A stretch of DNA of 64,000 bases from Lachnospiraceae bacterium (GCA_017473115.1 JAFUNC010000002.1:62001-126000), one strand, 5' to 3'; numbered from the stretch's first letter, positions 1-8,595 are shown. Numbers and translations: made by a program. Notes: generated from the sequence alone by a model not told the origin.

Positions 1-1
1 A

Positions 2-595
2 TCGTCTATGCAGATTGACAATCCGGAGAGAGGGTTTTCTTATAAGGTGGACGGACCTCTGGATTTGCGACTGAATCCGGAACAGGGCGAGTCGGCAGCT
101 GAGCGTCTTAAAAATATTACCCGTGAAGAGTTTGTATATATGATGCAGGAAAACTCAGACGAACCTTATGCGGTTGAAATTGCTAAGGTTGTATTTGATG
201 ATATGCGAAGAGGGAAATATATCGAGACAACAACTGACCTAAAGAAGGCCATTGAGAAGGCATTGGTATATGTTCCGGCAAAGGAGCGCACGGAGGCAGT
301 GAAAAAATCCTGCGCAAGGGTTTTTCAGGCATTGCGCATTGATGTAAACAGCGAGTTTGAAGTGTTATATGAATTCTTGGAAAAACTTCCTGATGTATTA
401 AATCCCGGTGCAAGAGTGGCCATTCTTACATTCCACTCCGGCGAGGACCGATTGGTGAAGAAATCTTTTAAGCAACTTGCTAAGGAAGGGATTTACAGTG
501 AGGTTTCTGATGAGGTAATCAGACCCACAGTTGCGGAATGCACAAGAAATCCCAGAGCGAAATCAACCAAGCTTCGTTGGGCAATTCGGGCATAG
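2..595 (+). CDS. rsmH: 16S rRNA (cytosine1402-N4)-methyltransferase RsmH, 3' part
   Basis: This is the C-terminal ~197 residues of RsmH (MraW), the SAM-dependent enzyme that methylates N4 of C1402 in 16S rRNA. The reading frame is open through the first base, so the gene begins upstream of the window and the in-frame ATG at 8 is internal. Visible family marks are ERGFSY followed by DGPLDLRLN near the start, the ARAVFQALRI-like segment (here CARVFQALRIDVN), the conserved LTFHSGEDR segment and a C-terminal RAKSTKLRWAIR tail. It ends at TAG 593-595. In most Firmicutes rsmH starts the division/cell wall cluster, but here it is followed by aromatic amino acid genes. Confidence 0.95.
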   Translation, partial: SSMQIDNPERGFSYKVDGPLDLRLNPEQGESAAERLKNITREEFVYMMQENSDEPYAVEIAKVVFDDMRRGKYIETTTDLKKAIEKALVYVPAKERTEAVKKSCARVFQALRIDVNSEFEVLYEFLEKLPDVLNPGARVAILTFHSGEDRLVKKSFKQLAKEGIYSEVSDEVIRPTVAECTRNPRAKSTKLRWAIRA

Positions 596-628
596 ATGAA
601 GGTGCAATGTAAAAAATGTGATTAAATA

Positions 629-702
629 GTTTACATAAAGCAAAAACAAACTCTAAAAAGCAAGTAACAACAAGTGTTTGTCAAATAATTGTGTTTACAT
701 AA
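629..702. repeat. Two direct copies of GTTTACATAA upstream of pheA
   Basis: The decamer GTTTACATAA occurs at 629-638 and again at 693-702, both followed by an A-rich stretch, 64 bp apart (about six helical turns). They are part of a motif repeated 15 times in the window (see findings). No convincing -35/-10 pair or T-box/riboswitch-like structure was seen in the 135-bp rsmH-pheA gap. A regulatory role for pheA is only inferred from position. Confidence 0.5.
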
Positions 703-730
703 AACAAAAGCATAAAGCGAGGAGACAATA

Positions 731-1867
731 ATGGATTTAAGTGATGTAAGAGTAAAAATTGACGCGTTGGACGATCAATTGGTAGATTTGTTCAAAAAGC
801 GCATGGACCTGGCGATGGACGTAGCGAAGGTAAAAAAAAGTGAGAATCTTCCCATTTTGAACACAGCAAGAGAGCGTGCGATTATCAATCGTCTCACCGA
901 GAACGAAAACGACGATATGGCAGGCTATATTAAGATTCTCTATACCACTTTGTTTGACGTATCCAGGGCTTATCAGGCGGACTACCTTTATCAGACGTCT
1001 GAAATCGGCGATAAAATCAGAAAGGCTTTGGAAGAAACACCGAAGGTATTCCCTAAGCGTGCAACCGTAGCGTGCCAGGGTATCGAAGGTGCGAATTCCA
1101 TGTCAGCCTGCGAGAAGTTATTTGAGAGACCTTCCATCGTATATTTTAATTCTTTTGAAGGCGTATTTTCCGCGGTAGAACAGGGCCTTTGCCAGTATGG
1201 TATTTTACCTATTGAAAACAGCCTTCGCGGTTCGGTAATTGCCAACTATGACTTGATGAGCAAGCATCATTTTTATATTGTAAACAGTGTAAAAGTAAAG
1301 ATTAACCATTGCTTAATGGCAAAGCCCGGCACTAAGAAAAGTGATATCAAAGTGATTTATTCTCACGAGCAGGCTTTGGGACAGTGTAGTGAAATGCTTG
1401 CCAATATGGATGTCAAAGTAATTCCCTGCGAGAATACTGCGGTTGCTGCAAGAATGGTATCTGAGAGCGCAGACAATTCAGTGGCAGCACTTTCTTCCAA
1501 ACAGTGCGCAGAACTTTACCAGTTAGAGATTTTGGAAGAAAATACACAGAATAACGAAAACAATTACACCAAGTTTATTTGTATTTCCAAGAAACTGGAG
1601 ATTTATCCCGGAGCAAAGAAAATCAGTCTTATGATGACCTTGCCCCATAAGCCCGGTTCTTTGTATGAGATGATTGCTAAATTCTCTGCTTTGGGAATTA
1701 ATTTAACCAAGTTGGAGAGCAGACCGATTCCCAATAAGGATTTTGAGTTTATGTTCTATTTCGATTTGGATATATCGGTATACGATCAGGCGGTATTTAA
1801 TTTGTTTGCCCAGCTTGAACACGGTACGGAAGAATTTGAATTTATGGGATGCTATACGGAAGTGTAA
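731..1867 (+). CDS. pheA: Bifunctional chorismate mutase/prephenate dehydratase (P-protein)
   Basis: The enzyme converts chorismate to prephenate and then to phenylpyruvate, the committed route to phenylalanine, in the cytosol. An AroQ-type chorismate mutase domain covers about residues 1-85 (LDDQLVDLFKKRMDLAMDVAKVK), the prephenate dehydratase domain about 105-285, and an ACT regulatory domain the remaining ~85 residues, with the ESRP Phe-binding motif at about 329-332. The catalytic Thr motif reads NNYTKF (278-282 region) where many enzymes have TRF. The length of 378 residues fits the family. The start has GAGGAGA seven bases upstream. It heads a block with aroE-aroK and aroQ, so it is probably co-transcribed with shikimate genes; the ACT domain implies feedback by Phe. 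Confidence 0.95.
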   Translation: MDLSDVRVKIDALDDQLVDLFKKRMDLAMDVAKVKKSENLPILNTARERAIINRLTENENDDMAGYIKILYTTLFDVSRAYQADYLYQTSEIGDKIRKALEETPKVFPKRATVACQGIEGANSMSACEKLFERPSIVYFNSFEGVFSAVEQGLCQYGILPIENSLRGSVIANYDLMSKHHFYIVNSVKVKINHCLMAKPGTKKSDIKVIYSHEQALGQCSEMLANMDVKVIPCENTAVAARMVSESADNSVAALSSKQCAELYQLEILEENTQNNENNYTKFICISKKLEIYPGAKKISLMMTLPHKPGSLYEMIAKFSALGINLTKLESRPIPNKDFEFMFYFDLDISVYDQAVFNLFAQLEHGTEEFEFMGCYTEV

Positions 1868-1925
1868 TATATAGGTATTATGCGAAAGTATAAAATCGGA
1901 TTTTTAAGGAGTATTATACGCCAAT

Positions 1926-3191
1926 ATGAAATACGGACTTTTGGGAGAAAAATTAAAACATAGTTTTTCACCGCAGATACACAATGCGTTTGGCATTGAT
2001 GATTATATTTTAAAAGAGGTGCCGCGAGAAGAAATCGATGCTTTTATGAAGGTCAAAGATTTTACGGCAATGAATGTTACCATTCCTTACAAAGAGGCAG
2101 TGATTCCCTATTGCGTGCAGGATGAAGTGTCCAAGGCAATCGGCAGTGTGAATACGGTGGTGAATCGCGAGGGTACATTGTATGCCTATAATACGGACTG
2201 CTTGGGCTTTCTTTATATGGCTACCGAGGCCGGTATTACTTTTACGGGTAAAAAAGTGGTTGTCTTAGGAAGTGGCGGTACCGCCAAAACCGCAGTGTAT
2301 GTAGCAAGACAGGAAGGTGCGTCTGAGATTGTTGTGGTATCAAGGAGCGGCGCCAATATCAGCGAAATATTCGGTGAGGTAAAAACCGCAGATTATACGC
2401 AGACGGAAGCGTACCGGGATGCGCAGATTATTGTGAATACCACGCCTTTGGGAATGTATCCCAATGTGCAGGCGCAGGCGGTGGATTTGGACGTGTTTGC
2501 CAAGGCGGAAGCGGTAGTGGATGTGGTTTATAATCCTTTGCTTACGGCGCTTACTTTGCAGGCAAAGAAGAAAGGTTTAAAATATGTCAATGGCTTGCCG
2601 ATGTTGGTAGCGCAGGCGTATTTTGCGCAACGCTATTTTTACAATGAGGAGCCTAAAGTAAAGCCCGATGATGAAGTTCTGTTAAAGCAGGTTATTGCGG
2701 ATATTGAAGCGCAGGTGCGAAACATTGTGTTAATCGGTATGCCGGGAAGCGGTAAGTCTACCGTAGGTAAAGCTTTGGCAGAGAAACTCGGCAGAACTTT
2801 TGTGGATACCGACGAAGAATTTGCAAAGAAAGAGGGCATGTTTGCCGGTGCATATATCGAGCAGTTCGGAGAGGTGGCATTTCGTGACGCGGAGAGTCGT
2901 GTGGTAAAAGAATTTGCCAAAGAAAAGAGCCTTGTGATTGCTACCGGTGGCGGAAGTATTTTACGGGAAGAAAATCGTGATGCAATGATGCAAAATAGTT
3001 TAATTGTATATCTTGACAGAGAGTTATGTAAACTCGCGACCGATGGACGTCCTTTATCCGGGAATATGGATAAAATGCAGAAGTTGTATGAAACAAGATA
3101 TCCGATTTATGTAAACTTGGCAGACGTACATTTGAAGGTAGAAGAAGATAATATAGACGGATTGGTAGATGCAATTATAGAGTCGTTTTAG
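1926..3191 (+). CDS. Fused shikimate dehydrogenase-shikimate kinase
   Basis: A 421-residue two-domain protein catalysing two consecutive shikimate pathway steps. Residues 1 to ~255 are AroE: SFSPQIHN substrate loop, NVTIPYK with catalytic Lys56, NTDCLG with Asp91, and a Rossmann GSGGTAKTA NADP-binding loop. Residues ~265-421 are shikimate kinase (AroK): Walker A GMPGSGKST at 271-279, DTDEEF, FRDAE and the GGG loop, and a GRPL lid segment. Each domain is close to its usual stand-alone length, so this is a true fusion and not a read-through of a damaged stop. A copy of the TTATGTAAAC decamer occurs twice inside the kinase part. Neighbours pheA and aroQ belong to the same pathway. Confidence 0.95.
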   Translation: MKYGLLGEKLKHSFSPQIHNAFGIDDYILKEVPREEIDAFMKVKDFTAMNVTIPYKEAVIPYCVQDEVSKAIGSVNTVVNREGTLYAYNTDCLGFLYMATEAGITFTGKKVVVLGSGGTAKTAVYVARQEGASEIVVVSRSGANISEIFGEVKTADYTQTEAYRDAQIIVNTTPLGMYPNVQAQAVDLDVFAKAEAVVDVVYNPLLTALTLQAKKKGLKYVNGLPMLVAQAYFAQRYFYNEEPKVKPDDEVLLKQVIADIEAQVRNIVLIGMPGSGKSTVGKALAEKLGRTFVDTDEEFAKKEGMFAGAYIEQFGEVAFRDAESRVVKEFAKEKSLVIATGGGSILREENRDAMMQNSLIVYLDRELCKLATDGRPLSGNMDKMQKLYETRYPIYVNLADVHLKVEEDNIDGLVDAIIESF

Positions 3192-3205
3192 TAGATGTGC
3201 TTGTA

Positions 3206-3215
3206 TTATGTAAAC
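3206..3215 (+). repeat. TTATGTAAAC motif in the aroEK-aroQ gap
   Basis: An intergenic copy of the over-represented decamer, third within 200 bp (others at 3024 and 3107 lie within the kinase coding sequence). It sits 59 bp upstream of the aroQ start. Function unknown. Confidence 0.5.
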
Positions 3216-3273
3216 TACATATTAAACTTTAAATGATGAAGAAATTATTAAAAACTTTATACGGGAGAGTGCT

Positions 3274-3699
3274 ATGAAAATTTTAGTCATCAATGGCCCA
3301 AATTTAAATATGCTGGGCATTCGAGAAAAAAATATATACGGAACACAGGATTACAACGCGCTTGTGGAATTCTGTGAAAAGGCGGGCGCAGACAACGGTG
3401 TGGAGATTACCTGCTTCCAGTCTAACCATGAGGGAAGCATCATAGATAAAATCCAGGAAGCCTATGGTGTTTATGACGGAATTGTAATTAATCCTGCGGC
3501 CTATACACATACCAGTGTGGCAATTCTAGACGCAATCAAAGCGGTGTCAATTCCTACGGTGGAGGTTCATTTGTCCAATGTGGATGAAAGAGAAGAATTT
3601 CGCAAGATTTCTTATGTAAGAAGCGCTTGCGTGGCAACCTTCTACGGTTATGGTTTTGACGGATACCGTATGGCGATTGAGGAATTAGTAAAGAGATAG
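3274..3699 (+). CDS. aroQ: Type II 3-dehydroquinate dehydratase
   Basis: The protein dehydrates 3-dehydroquinate to 3-dehydroshikimate and in this family forms a dodecamer. The 141-residue length is typical. The signature LVINGPNLNMLGIRE is at residues 4-18, the catalytic Tyr is Y22 in NIYGT, and the SNHEG, INPAAYTHTS and EVHLSN blocks carry the remaining active site Asn, Glu and His residues. The start has CGGGAGAG about six bases upstream. It is followed by an intrinsic terminator, so it closes the pheA-aroEK-aroQ unit. Confidence 0.96.
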   Translation: MKILVINGPNLNMLGIREKNIYGTQDYNALVEFCEKAGADNGVEITCFQSNHEGSIIDKIQEAYGVYDGIVINPAAYTHTSVAILDAIKAVSIPTVEVHLSNVDEREEFRKISYVRSACVATFYGYGFDGYRMAIEELVKR

Positions 3700-3711
3700 A
3701 CAGTATGTGAG

Positions 3712-3744
3712 AGGCGTATTTTTAGAATGCGCCTTTTCTTTATT
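3712..3744 (+). terminator. Intrinsic terminator after aroQ
   Basis: A 9-bp stem (AGGCGTATT with AATGCGCCT, one G-U pair) and five-base loop is followed by TTTCTTTATT. It separates the aromatic block from the AraC regulator. Confidence 0.8.
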
Positions 3745-3846
3745 TCAGGGGAAGATTGTTATAGATTTTATGATAATATCTATAGGAATGAAAGAAGAAA
3801 TTTGTTAATATAAGAACAGATTGCGAGTTGTTTTGGGGAGAATGAG

Positions 3847-3951
3847 ATGGGAGAATACAGAACTTGGATGGTATTTGATGAGATGGCGGATGTTTTAACA
3901 ATCATTAGACATAAAAAGAAAGGGAGAAACAATGGCAGATATCAAAAGTGA
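3847..3951 (+). CDS. Candidate 34-residue small ORF overlapping the AraC gene start
   Basis: An ATG at 3847 has a strong GGGGAG ribosome binding site at 3835-3840 with six-base spacing. The frame gives a 34-residue peptide (starts MGEYRTWMVFDEM, ends basic with HKKKGRN) and stops at 3949-3951, overlapping the first 20 bases of the AraC-type gene in another frame. This arrangement would allow translational coupling or a leader peptide role. I do not recognise the peptide and it may be non-functional; the support is only the ribosome binding site and position. Confidence 0.3.
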   Translation: MGEYRTWMVFDEMADVLTIIRHKKKGRNNGRYQK

Positions 3952-4798
3952 CGGTTCGGAAGTATTGCATTATGACAATCCGGAATTTCCTGTTTTTATC
4001 AGAAGAAACGTAATACCGCCGAAGGCGCTTTTTTCGGATATTTCCTTGCATTGGCACGAGGACTTGGAGTTTATTTATGTGCTTTCGGGCGATATCGGAT
4101 ACTGGATAGACGGTGAGCATATCGTGATGAAAGCCGGCGAAGGGATCTTTGTAAATGCAAAGCATATGCATCTGATTTGTAATGCCGATTTCGGCTGTAC
4201 ACTTTTGTGCGTGATTTTTCCGCCGACCGTTCTTTGTTCTACGGAGTATATGGCATCTAAAATGGTGAATCCCATACTGAATGCCAAGGAATTGGCTTAT
4301 CTTTTGTTAAGTGAGCAGGTGCCCTGGCAAAAGTCAGTGCTTGCAGGCGTCAAAGACATATACGATTATTCCCTGCAGGAGAACGGTGAGGCGGACATTT
4401 TATCGGCAGTCTATCGTTTGTGGGGAGAATTATACAGAAATGTTGCCGTAAAAGCAGAAGAACCCTATAAGGATGAGAATCTGATTTTAATCAAAAAGAT
4501 GCTTGATTATTTATACAAAAACTATAATCAAAAAATTGTCTTAAATGATATCTGCGCAAATGCAGGTATCGGAAAGAATAAGTGCACGGAGTTGTTCCGA
4601 AGATACACCAATATGTCGCCTATGGAGTATTTGCGACATTACCGCGTGGAGAAGGGCGTGCAATTATTAAAAGATACGGACCTGTCCGTAACCGAGATTG
4701 CCTATGAGGTGGGTATGTCCGGTGCGAGTTATTTTGCGGAATCCTTGCGTATTTGCAGGGGATGTACACCGACGCAGATACGTAAAGGGATAGAATAG
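3932..4798 (+). CDS. AraC family transcriptional regulator
   Basis: A 288-residue regulator with an N-terminal cupin sensor domain (LHWHEDLEFIYVLSG, then GEGIFVNAKHMH, about residues 30-90) and a C-terminal double helix-turn-helix AraC domain (about 190-288; CTELFRRYTNMSPMEYLRHY and VTEIAYEVGMSGASYFAESL). Such proteins usually sense a sugar or related small ligand and regulate adjacent genes. The start is preceded by AAAGGGAGA. It lies 75 bp upstream of the ABC exporter genes on the same strand, so that exporter is the first candidate target, though this is inference. The ligand cannot be told from sequence. Confidence 0.9.
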   Translation: MADIKSDGSEVLHYDNPEFPVFIRRNVIPPKALFSDISLHWHEDLEFIYVLSGDIGYWIDGEHIVMKAGEGIFVNAKHMHLICNADFGCTLLCVIFPPTVLCSTEYMASKMVNPILNAKELAYLLLSEQVPWQKSVLAGVKDIYDYSLQENGEADILSAVYRLWGELYRNVAVKAEEPYKDENLILIKKMLDYLYKNYNQKIVLNDICANAGIGKNKCTELFRRYTNMSPMEYLRHYRVEKGVQLLKDTDLSVTEIAYEVGMSGASYFAESLRICRGCTPTQIRKGIE

Positions 4799-4873
4799 AG
4801 GCGTATTTTTGAATAATCATTATTTGTAAGTATTATGCAGTCTTAAGTTAAGCAAGAAAGGAGACGCTGACGT

Positions 4874-5683
4874 ATGAACATACGTAAAAATGTAACTGCA
4901 TATTTTTATGTTTATAAAATTCGTATCCAGAAAAGTTTGGCTTATCATTACGATGTGTACGGCAATATTCTGATGCAATGCATTATTATGTTTGCGGCTG
5001 CTTTCTTTTGGCGGGCTTTGTATGCAGGGGAAACAATGGTACAAGGTGTTGAAGCAGAGCAAATGTACATTTATACCGTGGTATCTACAGCGATGTCGGT
5101 GTTTTTTATGAATGATGTGGAACAAAGGGTTATGCGCAGTGTGGAAAAGGGAACCATTGCGGTAGAAATGTTAAAACCCATTAATCTTTACGGCATTTTC
5201 TTTTTTGAAGATTTGGGAAAACTGACGGCGTTGTTTTGTCAGAATCTGATTCCGATTTTATTGATTGGAAGTCTTTTTATTGCGGTTCCGAAACCGGCAA
5301 GCGGTTTAGCGTTTTTATTGTTCTTAGTCAGTCTTGTAATGGCTTATCTGATACATTGGTTGCTGGCGGCATGCTTTTCCATGTGGGCCTTTGTGACAAT
5401 CAATATGAGTCCGCTTTTACAGGTAAAAAAGCATTTAATCAGACTTTTATCCGGAAGTATTATTCCTTTGTGGTTTTTTCCGGATTGGCTGGCATCGGTG
5501 TTAAATTGTCTGCCTTTTGTATATATCTATCAATTGCCGTTGGATATTTATATCGGCAAGGAAGAGATGAGTAATATTCTTCCAAGGCTTGGAATTCAAG
5601 CGATTTGGGTAGTGGTTTTATTTGTTTTATTTAGTGTTTTGCAAAAGAATGCACTGAAAAAAGTGATGATACAGGGCGGTTAA
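4874..5683 (+). CDS. ABC-2 type exporter permease, first subunit
   Basis: A 269-residue integral membrane protein with about six hydrophobic segments and short charged loops (EQRVMRSVEKGTIAVEMLKP after the second segment). It resembles the COG4587-type permease found with a DUF990-type permease and a COG4586-type ATPase, an uncharacterised ABC-2 exporter class. The conserved feature is the amphipathic coupling segment with GTI..ML(K/R)P, also present in its partner as EGDFDRYMLRP. AAGGAG stands ten bases upstream of the start. It is the first of three transporter genes running to 7675. Substrate unknown. Confidence 0.85.
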   Translation: MNIRKNVTAYFYVYKIRIQKSLAYHYDVYGNILMQCIIMFAAAFFWRALYAGETMVQGVEAEQMYIYTVVSTAMSVFFMNDVEQRVMRSVEKGTIAVEMLKPINLYGIFFFEDLGKLTALFCQNLIPILLIGSLFIAVPKPASGLAFLLFLVSLVMAYLIHWLLAACFSMWAFVTINMSPLLQVKKHLIRLLSGSIIPLWFFPDWLASVLNCLPFVYIYQLPLDIYIGKEEMSNILPRLGIQAIWVVVLFVLFSVLQKNALKKVMIQGG

Positions 5684-5782
5684 CATAATGTTGTTGTAAT
5701 AGCGATAAACATATGACATGCCGTAAGGCTGTGTAAATGTGCGGAAACTTATGTGAGGCAGTAAGCAGAGAAAGGAAATAGA

Positions 5783-6598
5783 ATGTTAGCAGGCATAAAA
5801 CATTATACAAGCGTAACATTTGAATATTTAAAATTAAGCATTTTAACGGTGTTTGAGTATCCGGCCAATATGATTGGATGGTTGATTTCCAATCCGTTGC
5901 AGTTTATTGTCGGTTTTGCCACCATTCAATTTGTGGTAAAAGAATTCGGAGACATTGCAGGATGGAATTACGGGCAATTGGCATTTCTCTACGGATTGGC
6001 AATTATATCCCATGCCTTGTCCATGATCTTTTTTGTACAGGGCTGGTTTATGGGATACGCAGTTCTTGAGGGAGATTTTGATCGTTATATGCTTCGTCCC
6101 ATGAATGTGTTGTATCAGTTTTGTTTTACACAATTTAATTTAATCGGGATTACGGACTTAATCCCCGGAATATGCGTTTTTGTTTATGGATGCGTGCAGG
6201 TTGATTTTGTTTTCAATTTGCGGAATGTTTTGGCTTTGTTGGCTATCCTGGTTGGTGCAACGTTTATTCGTGGTGGTGTGTATATCGCTATCGGCAGCAG
6301 CAGTTTCTGGACCAAAAGTATTGTGGATTTCGGCGGATATACCCAGGAGTTTTTTGATAAAACTACGATGTATCCTTTGTCTATGTACCCGGAAAGTGTG
6401 CAGTTTCTTTTAACCTATATCATTCCAATCGGCTGGGTGAGTTTTTATCCGGCTGCAGACTTGATGGGAATGTCCGGTGATGTGTTTATGCCGGGGGCAG
6501 CGCCATTGGTATCCATGGCAGCAGGAGCGCTGGTATTTGCAGTGGCGGCAGTGATTTTTTATGCAGGGTTAAAACGATATGAGAGTGCGGGAAATTAA
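5783..6598 (+). CDS. ABC-2 type exporter permease, second subunit (DUF990-like)
   Basis: A 271-residue polytopic membrane protein with about six transmembrane segments, resembling the ABC2_membrane_6 (DUF990) family. The EGDFDRYMLRPMNVLYQ segment matches the coupling region of the first permease. AAAGGAAATAG precedes the ATG. The 99-bp gap from the first permease contains no terminator, so both permeases and the ATPase are probably one transcript and form a heterodimeric channel. Substrate cannot be inferred. Confidence 0.85.
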   Translation: MLAGIKHYTSVTFEYLKLSILTVFEYPANMIGWLISNPLQFIVGFATIQFVVKEFGDIAGWNYGQLAFLYGLAIISHALSMIFFVQGWFMGYAVLEGDFDRYMLRPMNVLYQFCFTQFNLIGITDLIPGICVFVYGCVQVDFVFNLRNVLALLAILVGATFIRGGVYIAIGSSSFWTKSIVDFGGYTQEFFDKTTMYPLSMYPESVQFLLTYIIPIGWVSFYPAADLMGMSGDVFMPGAAPLVSMAAGALVFAVAAVIFYAGLKRYESAGN

Positions 6599-6688
6599 TT
6601 CAAAATCATAGTATAAAAATACGATTTATTGCAAAAAGAGAACAAGCAGGATTGAATGTTGTATGGAAAGAAAGGGCAGGGAGAAGAT

Positions 6689-7675
6689 ATGTCTGTCATT
6701 GAAGTGAAGAATCTGACAAAAGATTATAAAATAAATAAAAAAGGAAAAGGTCTTGGCGGTGCTGTAAAGAATCTGTTCGTTCGGGAAAAAACAGTGGTTC
6801 GCGCGGTCAAAGATTTAAGTTTTTCCATTGAAAAAGGCGAAATCGTGGCTTTTATCGGTCCGAACGGAGCAGGGAAATCGACTACGGTTAAAATGATGTC
6901 GGGTATTTTAAATCCTACAGGCGGGCAAGTGCTTGTAAACGGTAAGGATGTAGCAAAAAAGCGTAAAGAAGTAGTGATGGACCTGGGCGTGGTTTTTGGT
7001 CAGCGTACCCAGTTGAATTGGGATTTGCGGCTGGGGGAAAGTTTTGAATTGTTGAAGCGTATTTATCGGATTCCCGATGAGCGATATAAGGAGAATTTAA
7101 AGGTAATGGATGAAATTTTGGGAATCAATGAAATCATTGATATCCCGGTGCGCCAATTGTCCTTGGGACAGCGTATGCGTGGGGATTTGGTTGCTGCCAT
7201 GTTGCATTCGCCTTCAGTTTTATTCCTGGATGAACCGACCATTGGTTTGGATGTGGAAGGTAAGTATGCCATCCGTAAATTCATTAAGGAGATCAATCGG
7301 GTAAAAGGGACAACGGTTATTTTAACCACGCATGATTTAGGGGATATTCAGGAATTATGCGAACGCTTGATTATTATCAACAACGGCGAGTTAATGGAGG
7401 ACGGCCCCTTACGGGAAGTGACCGAGCGAATAGCACCGTTTAAAACGCTTGTGGTGGAATTTTATGATGGCGAAGCACCGAAGCATGCCAAAGCGGAGTT
7501 GTTTTATCACGAAGGAAATATTGCAAAATATCGTTTTCGTAAGGCGGATATTACTGCTGCACAGTTAATTGATGAGATTGCCCAAAAGCAGGCAATCAAG
7601 GATGTTTCCATCGAGGAAGCAAGTATTGATGATATCATTCGCATTGCATATCAGGGTTCTGATGATAAAATATAA
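6689..7675 (+). CDS. ABC exporter ATP-binding protein
   Basis: The ATPase partner of the two preceding permeases, 328 residues from the chosen start. Walker A GPNGAGKST is at 57-65, the Q-loop segment VFGQRTQLNWDL near 100, signature LSLGQ at 157-161, Walker B VLFLDEP at 177-183 and the switch His in LTTHDLGD. An extra C-terminal ~100 residues follows the ATPase core, as in COG4586-type proteins. An upstream in-frame start at 6656 is possible, but ATG 6689 has GGGAG close upstream and begins directly at the conserved SVIEVKNLTKDY domain start. A terminator-like hairpin follows. Confidence 0.9.
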   Translation: MSVIEVKNLTKDYKINKKGKGLGGAVKNLFVREKTVVRAVKDLSFSIEKGEIVAFIGPNGAGKSTTVKMMSGILNPTGGQVLVNGKDVAKKRKEVVMDLGVVFGQRTQLNWDLRLGESFELLKRIYRIPDERYKENLKVMDEILGINEIIDIPVRQLSLGQRMRGDLVAAMLHSPSVLFLDEPTIGLDVEGKYAIRKFIKEINRVKGTTVILTTHDLGDIQELCERLIIINNGELMEDGPLREVTERIAPFKTLVVEFYDGEAPKHAKAELFYHEGNIAKYRFRKADITAAQLIDEIAQKQAIKDVSIEEASIDDIIRIAYQGSDDKI

Positions 7676-7705
7676 AGACAAAATGAAGATTTTATGATAT
7701 GATAG

Positions 7706-7745
7706 ACGCGTGGTTGGAAAAATGTTCCGGCCGCGCGTTGTTGTA
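7706..7745 (+). terminator. Hairpin terminator after the ABC exporter operon
   Basis: A 13-bp stem (ACGCGTGGTTGGA with TCCGGCCGCGCGT, three G-U pairs) with a seven-base loop is followed by the T-rich TGTTGTATTGTTT. The T tract is interrupted, so termination strength is uncertain. Confidence 0.6.
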
Positions 7746-7838
7746 TTGTTTATCAGTAAGAGTTTGTATGTAGTGAATTTAAGCCTTATTTTTTAAACAT
7801 AAAAATATTGTGTAAGGCAAGAAGAAACGGGGTATACA

Positions 7839-8567
7839 ATGGAAAAAACAAAAAAGAAACTTACGGAAAAACAGGTAATCCATGTTCTTATGGCCTGTGT
7901 TGCGGTTATGCTCATCTGTATTGTGGTGATGTTTATCTGTACTATAAACTTAGTGAAAGAAAATGAAACGTTACAGACTGAAAAAACTGAAATGCAGATG
8001 CAATATGATTTGGAGAAGAAAGAATTAAGCGAAAAGGTAACACTGTTAAGTAATCAGTTAACGGCATGGATTGAGGAAGAAGAGGCGCAGGCGCAGAAGA
8101 AGGTACCTACGGGACTTCCCGTAAGCGGTAAGGTGATTACCATTGAGTCGGAACCGATTATCATTGCGACAGAAAAAGAAGGCACGGGACAAGTGGCGGA
8201 CGATGACGTGGAAGCAGACACGGATACCGACGAAGAGAATCCTGAAATTGATGAAAATATTGTGGAACAGGAAATTCCCACTGTTGTGTTTGGTGTTAAG
8301 AAGGAAACGCAGATTGTGGCAGCAGGAGCCGGAGAAGTTAAGACAGTAGAGGAACTTGCGGAAGGAACCAGTGTCAAGATTGATCACGGAAACGGATATA
8401 TGTCTGTGTATTTGTTTAAGGGAACTCCTAAGGTAAAAGTGGGAGATGAAGTATTGCGCGGAACGTTATTGTTTGAGGTAACAAGTAATAATGCAAAGTT
8501 TTCATTCCAGATTCTTGAGAATGAAAATTATGTAAACCCGATGGATTTGATGGAGATACATGGTTAA
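7839..8567 (+). CDS. Membrane-anchored coiled-coil protein with degenerate LytM/M23 domain
   Basis: A 242-residue protein: basic N-terminus, one transmembrane segment (about 14-38), a short coiled coil (about 40-80, LVKENETLQTEKTEMQMQYD), an acidic Asp/Glu linker (about 125-150) and a C-terminal LytM-like beta domain (about 155-242). The C-terminal part keeps the fold landmarks VAAGAGEV, KIDHGNGYMSVY, VKVGDEVLRG and YVNPMDLM, but where active M23 peptidases have the metal-binding HxH it reads NAKFSFQI. It is therefore probably a non-catalytic envelope protein, in the manner of SpoIIQ or EnvC-type LytM factors. It stands alone between two terminators. Confidence 0.75.
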   Translation: MEKTKKKLTEKQVIHVLMACVAVMLICIVVMFICTINLVKENETLQTEKTEMQMQYDLEKKELSEKVTLLSNQLTAWIEEEEAQAQKKVPTGLPVSGKVITIESEPIIIATEKEGTGQVADDDVEADTDTDEENPEIDENIVEQEIPTVVFGVKKETQIVAAGAGEVKTVEELAEGTSVKIDHGNGYMSVYLFKGTPKVKVGDEVLRGTLLFEVTSNNAKFSFQILENENYVNPMDLMEIHG

Positions 8568-8595
8568 AATTGAAGAAATATAATGAAAAAAAGCA

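Noticed and set aside
596-730. T-box or Phe leader attenuator before pheA
   Set aside because: No T-box sequence, Phe-rich leader peptide or terminator/antiterminator pair could be found.
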